Assembly (NCBI RefSeq): GCF_021155765.1
Contig: NC_060116.1
Location: 13,392,001 to 13,456,000, forward strand
Origin: Diprion similis
Lineage: Eukaryota > Arthropoda > Insecta > Hymenoptera > Diprionidae
Direction of reading: 5' to 3'
Length of the DNA: 64,000 bases
The notes beneath the pieces were generated by a model, which worked only from the letters and a program-made list of their open reading frames with translations, ran no database searches and had not been told where the DNA came from. A program made the position numbers and the translations under genes. This document shows, in pieces, positions 62,879 through 64,000 of this stretch. Within the stretch, counting starts at the first letter, position 1. Each line of letters starts with the position of its first letter.

Positions 62879-64000
62879 TTGATTGCTTGTTGTAGGACAT
62901 TTTCCTACGAAGTTGAAACCAAATACTATTTACCTCGATCATGATAATTCTCCATCTGCAGCAGAGTCTGTGGACTCTTTGTGCCCGAATTAATTGTTGG
63001 TTGTTCTCGGTGATCGATTGAGCCGATTCCAATTAGCCCATCAATTAATTCATACGTCAACAACTGATGAGGGTTATATACGTAAACGTGCTTGCAGGAT
63101 TTCAACTTCCCGTCATTATACTTGCGCCGATATTGTGTTTGGAAATTGCCTCCATCACAGCGGATTAATTTGCGCGAATCTGCAGTAATTGATTCTTGGA
63201 TAAATACAGGGTTGAATGCGAGCTTAATCAGGTATATAATTATAAATCAGTTACGCAAATAACGAACGGAGGCTCAGGGTTGCCAAAGTCGTTAATTCAA
63301 TTAATTTACGATCGTGTAACGGCCTATTTACCAGAAGATAATTACAACTAATTACTGTGAGACGTATCATTGCACATAGCTATGTATATATACCTACATC
63401 ATTACACCTCCCACAACTTTTCACTTGTATACATGCACAGATGAACTCTGGCAAAAGCAATAATAAACAAATTTGAAAATCAAGTTTACGAAAAATTTAT
63501 AATTTTAAGGACAATACTGTGTGACGTTGTAGCTAAGTAATTATTGTCGTAGATTGATTCCGGGTATATTGCATACATCATACGTATACCTACTTTATGA
63601 AGTGTAAACAAGAATAATCGTTGGGATATGACATATATTATGCTCGAGCTGATTTGGTTTGCTGAAACGTCGAAAAATTCCATTTCGTATTATAATTGCT
63701 TAGCATGAATATTATAGATCATTGAATTATGTAAATTTCGGTCTCAAAAATTTCATTAACGATAATTATATACGTTCACAAAAATATCAATTTTTACCAA
63801 CATTACGAGTTACAATTGATTATTTAATTTCAACGATAAGATTTGAATCACGTGAAACCATACCAATATCTATCTATATAGGTAGACTTTTAAATTTTTT
63901 TTATCATGCGCGCAGCGTTGGAGACAATGTAGCGAATACTTGAGGCCATTAATGAATATATTTCAGGGTTTGAATTGAGGATTCGTTCAATTGGCGTTTC
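62879..64000. other. 3' flank of the alpha-tubulin gene; no further gene seen
   Basis: AT-rich sequence with short chance frames. An AATAAA-like signal lies near 63460. Nothing else is recognisable before the window ends. Confidence 0.5.

Overview
The window is nuclear DNA of an insect, most likely a hymenopteran and possibly a sawfly. The basis is AT-rich spacer with many small spliced genes, GT-AG introns mostly under 1 kb, protein matches that are consistently animal/insect-like (for example retinophilin-type MORN4 and a fumble-type pantothenate kinase), and a short TTAGG-type repeat. The order is an inference and the species is not claimed. Exon structures were built by hand from splice consensus, codon phase and recalled family sequences; none was checked by alignment or RNA data.

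Region by region. 1-2.6 kb holds a 41-bp minisatellite, purine-rich low-complexity DNA and the last two exons of a secreted thrombospondin type-1 (TSP1) protein (+). 2.6-15.9 kb has no gene I can recognise: AT-rich 3' flank, then higher-GC DNA with runs that could form G-quadruplexes, a homeodomain-site-rich patch near 12.7 kb and a CpG-rich block at 13.3-14.1 kb. 15.9-28.0 kb is one tandem array of about 39 copies of a 312-bp satellite unit, with internal higher-order repeats and decayed units at both edges. 28.0-64 kb is gene-dense: a GT11 alpha-1,2-fucosyltransferase (+), GAS8/DRC4 (-), pantothenate kinase (-), MORN4/retinophilin (-), MMS19 (-), UBTD1/2-type ubiquitin-domain protein (+), COX15 (-) and a divergent alpha-tubulin without an acidic tail (+).

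The genes are unrelated housekeeping or cilium/cytoskeleton functions and do not form one pathway. Links by function: GAS8 is a subunit of the ciliary nexin-dynein regulatory complex and the odd alpha-tubulin could serve a specialised axoneme; MMS19 (Fe-S targeting), COX15 (heme A) and pantothenate kinase (CoA) are cofactor-metabolism genes. MMS19/UBTD and COX15/alpha-tubulin are head-to-head pairs with about 0.93-0.98 kb between start codons.

Most notable: the homogenised 312-bp satellite with 2-, 4- and 7-unit duplications; the tailless, N-terminally extended alpha-tubulin; a GC-AG intron and an inverted-repeat transposon inside the pantothenate kinase gene; and very small first coding exons in GAS8 (3 nt) and MORN4 (10 nt). 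I found no clear new multi-gene system.
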